DNA of 64,000 nucleotides. It comes from Gordonia sihwensis NBRC 108236. Its GTDB lineage: Bacteria; Actinomycetota; Actinomycetes; Mycobacteriales; Mycobacteriaceae. Below the pieces are notes generated by a model. It was not told the DNA's origin. It saw nothing but the letters and a program-made list of their open reading frames with translations, and did no database searches. Within the stretch, counting starts at the first letter, position 1, and each line of letters starts with the position of its first letter. Location of the stretch: contig NZ_BANU01000006.1 in NCBI RefSeq assembly GCF_000333035.1, forward strand, positions 124,001 to 188,000. The letters are read 5' to 3'. Below are positions 42,361 to 51,120 of the stretch, piece after piece. A program made the translations under genes and the position numbers.

Positions 42361-42366
42361 TACTAT
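42361..42366 (+). promoter_or_regulatory. possible -10 box of the DUF3040 gene
   Basis: TACTAT, leaving a leader of about 50 nt with a small hairpin (GGCGAG...CTCGCC) and the Shine-Dalgarno AAGGGAGGAG. Confidence 0.4.
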
Positions 42367-42422
42367 TGACATAGAGAGGCGAGAAGACGAAATCCTCGCC
42401 ACGATCCAGTAAGGGAGGAGCG

Positions 42423-42833
42423 GTGCCGCTTTCAGAGCACGAGCAGCGCATGCTCGATGAGATAGAGAGCGCTCTCTACGCCGAAGACCCGAAGTTCGCG
42501 TCGAGCGTCACCCGCCACAAGGTGCGCTTGCCGAACGCGCGTCGTCGGATCGTGGTCGCTCTCGGGTTCCTCGCTGGACTCGCATTGCTGGTCGGCGGAA
42601 TGATGGTCGACGTCGAGGTCGGCGGACTGAAGATCCTCAGCTTCGTCGGATTCCTGCTGATGTTCGGGGCCGCGGTCTTCGGCCTGATGGCTGGCCGCGG
42701 GCGGATCTCGGGTCCCGACGGCGCCTCCTCGTCGAAGAAGTCCGGAAAGGCCGCGAGCGGTCACGGCTCGTTGAGCCGACGGATGGAGGATCGCTTCAAC
42801 CGTCGCTTCGAGCGGGACGACCGCGATCTGTAG
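42423..42833 (+). CDS. DUF3040 membrane protein
   Basis: 136 aa. The conserved start PLSEHEQRMLDEIESALYAEDPKFAS is the DUF3040 signature. Two membrane helices follow (RRIVVALGFLAGLALLVGGMMV and ILSFVGFLLMFGAAVFGLMAG), and a basic Ser/Lys/Arg-rich cytoplasmic tail ends in RRFERDDRDL. It is the Rv2169c counterpart and almost always sits just before mraZ in actinobacteria, but its role is unknown; a link to wall growth or division is suggested by synteny. GTG 42423 has AGGGAGGAG 4-10 nt in front. A strong terminator follows, separating it from the mraZ operon. Confidence 0.88.
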   Translation: MPLSEHEQRMLDEIESALYAEDPKFASSVTRHKVRLPNARRRIVVALGFLAGLALLVGGMMVDVEVGGLKILSFVGFLLMFGAAVFGLMAGRGRISGPDGASSSKKSGKAASGHGSLSRRMEDRFNRRFERDDRDL

Positions 42834-42897
42834 AACCGGCCGTCGGCACCGGCGGCTGACGGCCTGACGCGCCCTGCGTCGACAACGATCTCCCTGG

Positions 42898-42938
42898 CGG
42901 GGTCGCAACTTCCGAAAGGAAGATGCGGCCCCGTTTTT
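42898..42938 (+). terminator. intrinsic terminator of the DUF3040 gene
   Basis: Arms 42898-42913 and 42918-42933 (16 bp, one mismatch and one G-U) with a GAAA tetraloop, followed by TTTTT at 42934-42938. The most canonical terminator in the window. Confidence 0.9.
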
Positions 42939-42969
42939 CGTATCTCGGGAACGTCTGTCTCCGGGGTGT

Positions 42970-43030
42970 CCCCACAGCGTCCCACCCCGTCTCCCCACAG
43001 CGTCCCACCTCGTCTCCCCACAACGCCCCA
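42970..43030 (-). repeat. three 23-bp direct repeats carrying paired TGGGN boxes
   Basis: On the minus strand each unit holds two TGGGN pentamers separated by exactly 5 nt (plus-strand pentamer pairs at 42970/42980, 42993/43003 and 43016/43026). Unit period is 23 bp. TGGGN-N5-TGGGN is the arrangement bound by MraZ in Escherichia coli. The array lies 260-320 bp before mraZ and in the opposite orientation to the boxes near the promoter. Confidence 0.65.
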
Positions 43031-43160
43031 CCTACCGCTCTTGGTTGGTCTCACCAGTCACTTCGTTACCTTTTGACCCCTTTCGTAACGACACTAGTGA
43101 GCTGCGACACGTCAATGATTGCTGAGAATTCAGTGAAGCTTAGGCACTCTGACCTGCGCA

Positions 43161-43166
43161 TATAGT
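43161..43166 (+). promoter_or_regulatory. probable -10 box of the mraZ/dcw operon
   Basis: TATAGT, the best -10 match in the region, giving an RNA start near 43173, directly at the first TGGG box. A second candidate is TTGACC (43073-43078) with TAGTGA 16 bp on. Confidence 0.45.
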
Positions 43167-43172
43167 TGATGG

Positions 43173-43239
43173 TGGGGAAACGGTGGGGCCTGCGGGGTGG
43201 AATGTGGTGGAAAGTGGGGTAGTGTGGGCATTACTGGGC
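43173..43239 (+). promoter_or_regulatory. MraZ operator: tandem TGGGN boxes
   Basis: TGGGG at 43173 and 43184, then three perfect pentamers at 43215, 43225 and 43235 with a strict 10-bp period (TGGGG-N5-TGGGC-N5-TGGGC). This is the layout of MraZ-binding sites in its own promoter in other bacteria, implying autoregulation of the division/wall cluster. Its place downstream of the -10 box suggests repression. Confidence 0.75.
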
Positions 43240-43288
43240 GAGGGGGATACCGGAACCGCCGAACCCGGAAGGGTGAGGAGGTGTCGAC

Positions 43289-43726
43289 GTGGCTCGTTTC
43301 GTCGGCACCTACACGCCCAAGCTCGATGACAAGGGGCGACTGACGTTGCCCGCGAAGTTCCGCGACGCGCTGGCAGGAGGAGTCATGGTCACACGCAGCC
43401 AGGACCGCAGCCTGTCGGTGTACCGGGCAGAGGAGTTCGACGCGATCGCCGAGAAGGCGGTCACCGCGTCGCGCAACGACCCGGAGGCCCGCGCTTTTCT
43501 GCGGTACTTCTTCGCCGGCGCCGACGAGCAGCGGCTCGACGGGCAGGGCCGCGTCAACCTCTCGGCCGAGCATCGCGACTACGCGGGGCTCACCAAGGAG
43601 TGCGTCGTCATCGGCTCGTACGACCACCTGGAGATCTGGGACGCGCAGAGCTGGCGCGACTACCAGGCCCAGCACGAGGAGGCGTTCTCCAACGCGGGAT
43701 CGTCCGCCCTCGACTCGATCCTGTAA
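43289..43726 (+). CDS. mraZ: transcriptional regulator MraZ
   Basis: DNA-binding regulator at the head of the dcw cluster; in Escherichia coli it represses its own operon. The 145-aa protein has the two SpoVT/AbrB-like half domains: [25 protein letters not shown] and then [24 protein letters not shown], each with the conserved DxxGR motif. GTG 43289 follows GAGGAGGT. The region upstream contains TGGGN repeats suited to its own binding. Followed by rsmH after a 249-bp gap in which I see no gene. Confidence 0.95.
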   Translation: MARFVGTYTPKLDDKGRLTLPAKFRDALAGGVMVTRSQDRSLSVYRAEEFDAIAEKAVTASRNDPEARAFLRYFFAGADEQRLDGQGRVNLSAEHRDYAGLTKECVVIGSYDHLEIWDAQSWRDYQAQHEEAFSNAGSSALDSIL

Positions 43727-43975
43727 CGGGATCGCGTCGACACACGTGAATTGAACATTCGGAGATCACGACTGCTGCGGTGAGTCGAGGCCTCGGCCCG
43801 ATCGACCCTGACGTACTTCCCCAACGCCAGGTGCGCTCGGGCGGGGACCCCGTCTCATCGCAGGCCCACACCGCCGCAGTTCCACGGCATCGATGCCGGT
43901 GGTCTCCGGAGCGTCGCAGGGGGCGACGCCCAGAAGTTATCGGCACGGTTCTCACGGCAGCAGGGAGGGAGCGGG

Positions 43976-45004
43976 GTGAACGCACCGCGGCAAGGCGAAC
44001 ACGGACACGTTCCGGTGATGGCTGATCGCATGTTCGCGCTGCTGGAACCGGCTCTCACCCGTCGGTCGCCCGACGGCGGTGGCGCGGTCCTGGTGGACGG
44101 CACGCTGGGCGCCGGCGGCCACACAGAGTACTTCCTCGAACGCCTGGCGGGCCTGCACGTCGTCGGCATCGACCGCGACACATCGGCGATCGGCATCGCC
44201 TCCGAGCGTCTGCATCGCTTCGGAGACCGCGTGGAGTTCCACCACAATCGTTACGACGAGATCGAGTCGGTGGTCGCCGCCACCGGACGCGACGAGGTCG
44301 ACGGGGTGCTTCTCGACCTCGGGGTCTCGTCGATGCAGCTGGACCGGGCCGAACGCGGGTTCGCGTACGCCGTCGACGCACCGCTGGACATGCGGATGAA
44401 TCCCGACGACGAGCTGACAGCGGCTGACGTCCTCAACACCTACGACCACGGCTCTCTCGCCCGAGTGCTCAGCGAGTACGGCGAGGAGCGGTTCGCGGGG
44501 AAGATCGCCTCGGCAGTGATCCGGGAACGCGCCAAGGAGCCGTTCACCACCAGCGGACGTCTCGTGGAGCTCCTGTACGCCACCATCCCGGCGGCGACCC
44601 GGCGGACCGGTGGCCATCCGGCCAAGCGGACCTTTCAAGCGCTCCGGATCGAGGTGAACCACGAACTCGACTCATTGCGCGGGGTGATCCCGGCGGCGCT
44701 CGAAGTACTCGCGGTCGGCGGCCGGCTCGCCGTGATGAGCTACCAGTCGCTCGAGGACCGAATTGTCAAGCGCGACTTCGCCCGTGCGGTGGAGAACACC
44801 ACCCCGGCCGGCCTGCCGGTCGATCTGCCGGGGACCGCCCCGCGGTTCTCGCTCGTCACTCGCGGAGCCGAACAGGCAGACGCGGCCGAACGTGCGGCCA
44901 ACCCGCGTTCGGCCCCTGTCCGGATCCGGGCCATCGAACGTATCGCACCGAACCACCCCGCGGGTCGCGGCGGCGGGACCGCAGACGGAAGGGGAGCACA
45001 GTGA
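43976..45004 (+). CDS. rsmH: 16S rRNA (cytosine1402-N4)-methyltransferase RsmH
   Basis: Methylates C1402 in the ribosomal decoding site using S-adenosylmethionine. The 342-aa protein begins with [17 protein letters not shown] and the SAM motif [17 protein letters not shown]. It also shows [36 protein letters not shown] and the C-terminal [18 protein letters not shown] 43976 is preceded by a GGGAGGGAG Shine-Dalgarno. The last 45 residues form a basic, Gly-rich tail beyond the usual end. Its stop overlaps the start of the FtsL-like gene (GTGA). Confidence 0.95.
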   Translation: MNAPRQGEHGHVPVMADRMFALLEPALTRRSPDGGGAVLVDGTLGAGGHTEYFLERLAGLHVVGIDRDTSAIGIASERLHRFGDRVEFHHNRYDEIESVVAATGRDEVDGVLLDLGVSSMQLDRAERGFAYAVDAPLDMRMNPDDELTAADVLNTYDHGSLARVLSEYGEERFAGKIASAVIRERAKEPFTTSGRLVELLYATIPAATRRTGGHPAKRTFQALRIEVNHELDSLRGVIPAALEVLAVGGRLAVMSYQSLEDRIVKRDFARAVENTTPAGLPVDLPGTAPRFSLVTRGAEQADAAERAANPRSAPVRIRAIERIAPNHPAGRGGGTADGRGAQ

Positions 45005-45822
45005 CGCTTGTGGACACTCGCACCGCCACCGGACCACGCGAGGGTTCCGACCGTCAGCGTCGACGGCGCACCGGCGCCGCGGCGAGCGAGCGTCCGTCGC
45101 GATCCAAGGCGGCCCAGCGGGCTCTCGATCGGCGCACTCGCCGTGAGCGCACCGGAGCCCGGCTGCCGATGACCGGGCGCCGCATCGCCGGAGTCCCGCT
45201 CGTGGTGCCGATCCTGGTCCTGGTGATGGGCGCCCTCGCGCTGACTCTGTTCCTGACAACCAAATCGGCGCAGGACTCGTACTCGATCGACGCGCTCCGC
45301 AAGGAGAACCAGGAGCTGCAGGCCCGTGCCGCCGAGTTGAAGGCGGCAGCCGACGCAGGCGACCAGGCGCCCGCGATCGCGCGGGCGGCCGCTCGCCAGG
45401 GGATGGTCCCGGCGTCGAACGCCGCCGAGATCATCGTCGGAGCAGACGGCAAGCCACGGCTCCGCGGCACTCCCACACCGGCGACCGGCAGCCCGCTTCC
45501 GGACCTGAACCCGGCGCCGGACCCCGTCGAGAAGATCGACAAGAACAAGGTCGACGATTCCGAGGGACTCGGTGGCGAACAATCGCAGAGTGCACCGCCG
45601 CGTACGGCGACCACTCCCGCTCCGGCGCCGTCGACGCCTGCGCCGAACCCGCGGCCGGCGCCGAACCCCCGCCCGTCCTCGGTCCCGACATCGCAGTCTC
45701 GGACGAATCCGGCACCCCAGACCTCGGTGCGCCCGGATGTCCGGAATCGGGTGAGTCGGCCCACCGATGTGGCGTCTCCGACGACCGCCACGCCGCCCGC
45801 CAATACCGCGGCCGCGCGTTGA
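45001..45822 (+). CDS. ftsL: FtsL-like division protein
   Basis: Bitopic membrane protein of 273 aa at the ftsL position (Rv2164c). A long basic cytoplasmic N-terminus (about 60 residues, [19 protein letters not shown]) is followed by one helix ([21 protein letters not shown]). A short coiled coil comes next ([25 protein letters not shown]), then an extended Pro/Thr/Ala-rich outer tail. The helix-plus-coiled-coil core is what FtsL contributes to the FtsQLB complex. The tail, with repeats such as [12 protein letters not shown], is longer than in typical FtsL. Overlaps rsmH; pbpB starts 22 bp downstream. Confidence 0.75.
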   Translation: MTLVDTRTATGPREGSDRQRRRRTGAAASERPSRSKAAQRALDRRTRRERTGARLPMTGRRIAGVPLVVPILVLVMGALALTLFLTTKSAQDSYSIDALRKENQELQARAAELKAAADAGDQAPAIARAAARQGMVPASNAAEIIVGADGKPRLRGTPTPATGSPLPDLNPAPDPVEKIDKNKVDDSEGLGGEQSQSAPPRTATTPAPAPSTPAPNPRPAPNPRPSSVPTSQSRTNPAPQTSVRPDVRNRVSRPTDVASPTTATPPANTAAAR

Positions 45823-45844
45823 TGCGCGCGACAATCGGAAGATC

Positions 45845-47761
45845 ATGACCCGCACCCGTACACCGCGCGCAGCCGAGGCGAGGGCGGGAGGCCGCCCGTC
45901 CGGCGCGTCGTCGAACGGCACCGGAACGCCTCCGCCCAGGCCTCCCCGTCCCCCCGAACTTTCCGGTTCGGGGCCGTCGGGGTTCGTCGTCCGCCAGCGG
46001 ATCCTGACCGTGCTCGTCGCGGTGGTCGCTCTCGTGATCGCGGGCCGGATGCTGTACGTGCACGTGATCGCGGCCGACTCCATCTCGGCGCAGGCCTCGC
46101 AGCAACGATCGATCACCCAGGAACTGCCTGCGGTGCGGGGGAGCATCGTCGACCGCAACGGACGCCTGCTGGCACACACCGACGACGCACGGGCACTGAC
46201 CTTTCAACCGAAGGCCGTACGCAAGCAGATCGCCGAGGAACACAAGAAGGATTCGACCGTCCCGGACGTTGACGTGCGCCTCAAGCAGATCGCCGACGGC
46301 GTCTCGTCGGCCCTCGGCGGCAGCATCGCGTCCGACGATCTGCTGGCACAGATGAAGTCGGACAAGGACTTCGTCTACCTCGCCCGCCTGGTGTCGCTGG
46401 ACGTCACGAAGAAGATCCAGGACGAGTTCCCCGAGGTCGGCGCCGAGCGGCAGAGCAACCGCCTGTACCCGGGCGGTTCACTCGCCGCCAACCTGGTCGG
46501 CGATGTGAACTTCGACGGCAACGGCCTGATCGGCCTCGAATCGTCGCTCGACTCCGTGCTCGCAGGCACCAACGGCACCGAGACCTTCGACCGCGGCCGC
46601 GACGGCGCGGTGATCCCCGGCAGCAAGCGCAACGTCCATCCGGCCGTCGACGGAGAGACCGTGCACCTCACGATCGACTCCGACCTCCAGTGGTTCGTGC
46701 AGAGCCAGGTGAACCTGGCGAAGGACAAGTCGGGCGCGCACAACGTCTCCGCCGTGGTGCTCGACTCGCACACCGGCGAAGTGCTGGCGATGGCCAACGA
46801 CAGCACCTTCGACGCCTCGCGGCCGCTCTCGGAGCAGCAGAAGGCCGATCTCGGCAACCGGTCGGTGACCTCGCCCTTCGAGCCCGGGTCGGTGAACAAG
46901 ATCGTGACCGCTTCCGCGGCCATCGAATACGGGGTCACCACCCCGGACGAGGTGCACCAGGTGCCGGGGTCGATTCGGATGTCGGGTATCACCGTCAACG
47001 ACGCGTGGGTGCACGGCACCGCGCCCTACACCACCACCGGTATCTTCGGGAAGTCGTCCAACGTCGGCACACTGATGCTGGCGCAGAAGGTCGGTGAGCG
47101 GCGGTTCGCCGACATGCTCGACCGCTTCGGGCTCGGTCAGCGCACCGGAGTCGGCCTCCCCGGCGAGAGCCCCGGCGCGGTGCCCGCGCTGAGTCAGTGG
47201 TCGGGCGGCTCGTTCGCCAACCTGCCGATCGGTCAGGGTCTGTCGACCACGCTGCTGCAGATGACGTCGATGTACCAGGCGATCGCCAACGACGGGGTTC
47301 GGATCCAGCCGCGGATCATCGCTCCCGAGGACGAGGACGAGGCCGGCGTGAGCAAGCCGGAGTCGGTGCGGGTGGTCAGTCCGCAGACGGCCAAGACCGT
47401 TCGCGACATGTTCCGTGCCGTCATGCAGAAGGACCCGGAGGGTGTGCAGAACGGCACCGGCTACACCGGCGCCATCCCGGGCTACCAGACCTCGGGCAAG
47501 ACCGGTACCGCACAGCAGGTCGACCCGTCCTGCAACTGCTACTCGCGGTCGAGCTACAACATCACCTTCGCGGGTATCGCGCCCGCCGACGCGCCGCGGT
47601 TCGTCATCGGCATCATGATGGACAATCCGGTGCGCAGCTCGGACGGCAGCGGCGGTCAGTCCGCGGCGCCGTTGTTCGGAACCATCGGTTCGTGGCTTCT
47701 GCGTCACGACCAGGTGCCGTTCTCCGCGCAGCCGGCTCCGCGCCTGCGCTTGGAGGCGTGA
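45845..47761 (+). CDS. pbpB: septal penicillin-binding protein 2/FtsI
   Basis: Division-specific peptidoglycan transpeptidase, 638 aa. A proline-rich cytoplasmic N-terminus and one helix (ILTVLVAVVALVIAGRMLYVHV) lead to the dimerisation domain (LPAVRGSIVDRNGRLLAHT) and the transpeptidase domain. Active-site motifs: Ser349 in SVNK (the SxxK box, in FEPGSVNKIVTASAA), Ser404-Ser405-Asn406 and Lys552-Thr-Gly (SGKTGTA). ATG 45845 has GGAAG before it; the frame above overlaps ftsL without resemblance. A Cys pair (PSCNCYS) follows the KTG box. Corresponds to Rv2163c. Confidence 0.94.
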   Translation: MTRTRTPRAAEARAGGRPSGASSNGTGTPPPRPPRPPELSGSGPSGFVVRQRILTVLVAVVALVIAGRMLYVHVIAADSISAQASQQRSITQELPAVRGSIVDRNGRLLAHTDDARALTFQPKAVRKQIAEEHKKDSTVPDVDVRLKQIADGVSSALGGSIASDDLLAQMKSDKDFVYLARLVSLDVTKKIQDEFPEVGAERQSNRLYPGGSLAANLVGDVNFDGNGLIGLESSLDSVLAGTNGTETFDRGRDGAVIPGSKRNVHPAVDGETVHLTIDSDLQWFVQSQVNLAKDKSGAHNVSAVVLDSHTGEVLAMANDSTFDASRPLSEQQKADLGNRSVTSPFEPGSVNKIVTASAAIEYGVTTPDEVHQVPGSIRMSGITVNDAWVHGTAPYTTTGIFGKSSNVGTLMLAQKVGERRFADMLDRFGLGQRTGVGLPGESPGAVPALSQWSGGSFANLPIGQGLSTTLLQMTSMYQAIANDGVRIQPRIIAPEDEDEAGVSKPESVRVVSPQTAKTVRDMFRAVMQKDPEGVQNGTGYTGAIPGYQTSGKTGTAQQVDPSCNCYSRSSYNITFAGIAPADAPRFVIGIMMDNPVRSSDGSGGQSAAPLFGTIGSWLLRHDQVPFSAQPAPRLRLEA

Positions 47762-47888
47762 GGGCGCGCCGCATCGCACGGTAGATTCATTGCGTCATCA
47801 CCGCGTGCGCTCCGGCGGACGAGGGGAGACGTCGGCGAGACGAGTACGTCTCAACGGGACGAGAAGGTCAAGGCGGAGGTCTGAGGTA

Positions 47889-49964
47889 GTGGTGGAGCCG
47901 GGAGCCGGTGCGACGAACAGCAGTGGGCCGATCCGCCCGGAGCACCTCCGGCCGGTGGCCCTGAGCGCACTGGCGGACGAGTTCGGTCTGGTTCTCGACG
48001 GCGCCGACGCCGAGGTCACGGGCGCGACCTTGCGTGCGCAGGACGCGGGTGCCGGATACCTGTTCGCCGCGCTGCCCGGCGACCGCACCCACGGTGCTCG
48101 ATACGCCGGCCAGGCGTCGACCGCCGGTGCCGTCGCGGTGCTCACCGATGCGGCGGGACTGGACCTGATTCGCGCCGCGCCCGGCCTGGAGTCGGTGCCG
48201 GTGCTGGTGCACGACCGCCCGCGGTCGGTGCTGGGGGAGGTCTCGGCGCGCATCTACGGCGACCCGTCGTCGAAGTTCACCCTCATCGGTATCACCGGGA
48301 CGTCGGGCAAGACCACGACCGCCTACCTGACCGAGGCCGCGCTGCGGGCCGCGGGACGGGTGGTCGGACTGCTGGGGACCGTCGAGATCCGCGTGGACGG
48401 AACCGTGGTCCCGAGCTCGCTGACCACCCCGGAGGCCCCCGACCTCCAGCGGATGTTCGCCGTGATGCTCGAGCGCGGAGTCGACACCGTCGTCATGGAG
48501 GTCTCCAGCCACGCCCTCGAACTCGGCCGCGTGGACGGCTGCCGGTTCGCCGTCGGGGGCTTCACGAATCTCTCGCAGGACCACCTCGACTACCACCACA
48601 CGATGGACGCCTACTTCGCGGCCAAGGCCCGGCTGTTCCGGGCGGATTCGTCGACCCGGGCGCAACGCGCCGTGGTCTGCGTCGACGATGCGTGGGGCGT
48701 GAAGATGGCCGCGGTCGCCGGTACGTCCGTGACCACCGTGTCGACCACCGGTGCGGCTGATTGGTCGGTGGTCGGATCGGTACGGACCGAGCCGGGGTCG
48801 CAGACGGTTCTGGCGGCCACGCCGGAGGGCTCGGAGGTGGAGCTGACGGTTCCCCTGCCGGGTGCGTACAACGTCGCGAACGCTCTCCTCGCGGTAGCGC
48901 TGAGTGCGGCGGCCGGAGTGAACGTGGGGACGGCGGTCACCGGTCTGGCCCGCGTGGCGGTGCCGGGCCGGCTCGAGAAGGTCGAGCGCGGACAGGATTT
49001 CCTGGCCGTGGTCGACTACGCGCACAAGCCGGCCGCGGTCGAGGCGGTTCTCGCGACCCTTGCGGCCCAGACGCCGGGACGGATCGCCGTCGTCCTCGGG
49101 GCGGGTGGCGATCGCGACACCGAGAAGCGGCCCCTGATGGGCGCGGCCGCGGCACGCGGCGCCGACCTGGTGATCGTCACCGACGACAATCCGCGGTCCG
49201 AGCGGCCCGAGGACATCCGGACGGCGGTGCTCGCGGGAGCGCGGGCGGTGGCGGACGCGCGCGGGGAGATCCGGGAGATCGGCGACCGGCGCGAGGCGAT
49301 CGCCGCGGCGGTCGACTGGGCGCAGGCGGGCGACGTGGTGCTGGTCGCGGGTAAGGGCCATGAGAAGGGGCAGGAGATCGACGGCGTGAAATATCCGTTC
49401 GACGATCGCTCCGTGCTGGGCGAACTGCTCGACGCCCGCGTGGTCGATGACGCCGTCGACGCGCAGCCTGCGCTGCGGGTGCTGCTGGTGGACCCGCAGG
49501 CGGGCATCGACGAGGCACGCCGGGCGGTCCGTGAACTCGTGGCGCTGGCCGCCGACACCGGAGTCGGCAGTGCCCACCGAGGAGGGGAGTCGGCCCGCCG
49601 GACCTGGGTGATCGCCGGTGAGTTCGCCGATGCGGACGGACGCGACGAGAACGCGCGGTGCGTCGACCACGACGGCCTGGGCCGGCAGATCGTCCGGCTG
49701 GCCGTCGACCAGGTGATCGCCGTCGGCGAAGATCTCCGTACCGTACGGGCGCTGCATCAGGGCGCCGTGATGGAGGGGTCGTGGGGTGACGAGGCCGTGC
49801 TGGTGGCCTCGCCCGCCGCAGCCGTCGACCATCTGCGTACACGGCCCGCCGAGTCTCCGAAGCCCGGAGACCTGGTGCTGCTGGCCGGGGGAGAACTCGG
49901 CGAGACGCTGCTCGCGTACTGGCGTGAGGACGCCGGACTCCTGGTCGAGGTGCTCACCCGCTGA
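47889..49964 (+). CDS. murE: MurE ligase with a degenerate MurF C-terminal domain fused on
   Basis: UDP-MurNAc-L-Ala-D-Glu ligase adding meso-diaminopimelate; 691 aa, about 170 more than usual. Residues 1-515 are a complete MurE: P-loop GITGTSGKTTT, TTPEAPDLQRMF, GFTNLSQDHLDYHHTMDAYF and the DAP-selecting DNPR motif in VTDDNPRSERPEDI. From about residue 528 the frame continues with sequence that aligns with the third domain of MurF: VLLVDPQAGIDEARRAV (where MurF has its DDxYNANP motif), TWVIAGEFADADG (MurF GEMxELG) and ALHQGAVMEGSWG. MurF domains 1 and 2 are absent and key residues are changed, so the extra domain is probably not a ligase. GTG 47889 or 47892 is the start. No separate murF follows. 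Confidence 0.88.
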   Translation: MVEPGAGATNSSGPIRPEHLRPVALSALADEFGLVLDGADAEVTGATLRAQDAGAGYLFAALPGDRTHGARYAGQASTAGAVAVLTDAAGLDLIRAAPGLESVPVLVHDRPRSVLGEVSARIYGDPSSKFTLIGITGTSGKTTTAYLTEAALRAAGRVVGLLGTVEIRVDGTVVPSSLTTPEAPDLQRMFAVMLERGVDTVVMEVSSHALELGRVDGCRFAVGGFTNLSQDHLDYHHTMDAYFAAKARLFRADSSTRAQRAVVCVDDAWGVKMAAVAGTSVTTVSTTGAADWSVVGSVRTEPGSQTVLAATPEGSEVELTVPLPGAYNVANALLAVALSAAAGVNVGTAVTGLARVAVPGRLEKVERGQDFLAVVDYAHKPAAVEAVLATLAAQTPGRIAVVLGAGGDRDTEKRPLMGAAAARGADLVIVTDDNPRSERPEDIRTAVLAGARAVADARGEIREIGDRREAIAAAVDWAQAGDVVLVAGKGHEKGQEIDGVKYPFDDRSVLGELLDARVVDDAVDAQPALRVLLVDPQAGIDEARRAVRELVALAADTGVGSAHRGGESARRTWVIAGEFADADGRDENARCVDHDGLGRQIVRLAVDQVIAVGEDLRTVRALHQGAVMEGSWGDEAVLVASPAAAVDHLRTRPAESPKPGDLVLLAGGELGETLLAYWREDAGLLVEVLTR

Positions 49965-50028
49965 CCTGCCGGAGCGGCGGCTCGCGCTAGATTCTTAGTT
50001 CACAGATTCCGACAAGTAAGGACATGCA

Positions 50029-51120
50029 GTGACCCAGATACTGATCGCGGGCGCGATCTCGCTGGCAGTGTCGATTCTGCTGACGCCCGTCCTGATCAAG
50101 GTCTTCTCCCGGCAGGGCTTCGGCCAGGAGATCCGGGTCGAGGGGCCGCAGAGCCACCAGTCCAAGCGGGGGACGCCGTCGATGGGCGGTGTCGCGATCG
50201 TCGCGGCGCTGTGGCTGGGCTACCTGGGCGCGCATCTGTTCGGGCTGCTCGACGACGGCGGCGGCCCCACCGCCTCGGGTCTGCTGGTGCTCGGCCTGGC
50301 GACCGCGCTGGCCGCCGTCGGATTCCTGGACGACTTCATCAAGATCTACAAATCGCGCAACCTCGGTTTGAACAAGACCGCCAAGTCGGTCGGTCAGATG
50401 ATCGCGGCGGTCATCTTCGGCGTCCTGCTGCTGCAGTTCCCGAACGCCGAGGGCCAGACACCGGCCAGCGAGTACCTCTCGTACACGCGCGACATCAACG
50501 TGATCTCGCTGACTGCGGTGGGCTTCGTGCTGTTCTGCTGGCTGGTGGTCGCGGCGTGGTCGAACGCCGTGAACTTCACCGACGGTCTCGACGGTCTGGC
50601 CGCGGGTTCGGCGGCGATGGTGATGGGTGCATACGTTCTGATCACGTTCTGGCAGTACCGCAACCCCTGCGCGCCGCTCCCGGCCAACGCCGAGAACGCC
50701 AGCGCCTGCTACGACGTGCGCGATCCGCTCGACCTCGCGATCGTCGCGGTGGCGGCGGGCGGCGCCTGCCTCGGCTTCCTCTGGTGGAACGCCGCGCCGG
50801 CGAAGATCTTCATGGGCGACACCGGTTCGCTCGCGCTCGGCGGTCTGGTGGCGGGTCTGTCGCTGACGACGCGCACCGAACTGCTCATGGTCGTCATCGG
50901 CGCGCTGTTCGTCGCCGAGATGGTCTCGGTGGTGGTGCAGATCGCCTTCTTCCGCACCACCGGCAAGCGGGTCTTCCGCATGGCGCCCTTCCACCACCAT
51001 TTCGAGCTCGGCGGCTGGGCCGAGACCACGGTGATCATCCGATTCTGGCTGCTCACGGCCATCTCCTGTGCGCTGGGACTGACCCTGTTCTACGGCGAGT
51101 TCATCTCGCATGCGGGCTGA
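50029..51120 (+). CDS. mraY: phospho-N-acetylmuramoyl-pentapeptide transferase
   Basis: Makes lipid I by moving phospho-MurNAc-pentapeptide onto decaprenyl phosphate. The 363-aa protein has ten helices and the family's catalytic loops: [29 protein letters not shown] (Asp-rich), [26 protein letters not shown] and [15 protein letters not shown] 50029 has AAGGA upstream. A TAGATT box at 49988 could provide an extra promoter in the 64-bp gap after murE. In most relatives murF precedes this gene; here it is replaced by the murE extension. Its end overlaps murD. Confidence 0.96.
   Translation: MTQILIAGAISLAVSILLTPVLIKVFSRQGFGQEIRVEGPQSHQSKRGTPSMGGVAIVAALWLGYLGAHLFGLLDDGGGPTASGLLVLGLATALAAVGFLDDFIKIYKSRNLGLNKTAKSVGQMIAAVIFGVLLLQFPNAEGQTPASEYLSYTRDINVISLTAVGFVLFCWLVVAAWSNAVNFTDGLDGLAAGSAAMVMGAYVLITFWQYRNPCAPLPANAENASACYDVRDPLDLAIVAVAAGGACLGFLWWNAAPAKIFMGDTGSLALGGLVAGLSLTTRTELLMVVIGALFVAEMVSVVVQIAFFRTTGKRVFRMAPFHHHFELGGWAETTVIIRFWLLTAISCALGLTLFYGEFISHAG

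Noticed and set aside
42970-43030. 23-bp repeats as a small CRISPR array
   Set aside because: Units are contiguous with no spacers; TGGGN spacing fits an operator array better.
47790-47888. TTG 47790 as the murE start
   Set aside because: The added 33 residues are Arg-rich and unlike MurE, and TAGATT is only 2 nt away; GTG 47889 fits better.
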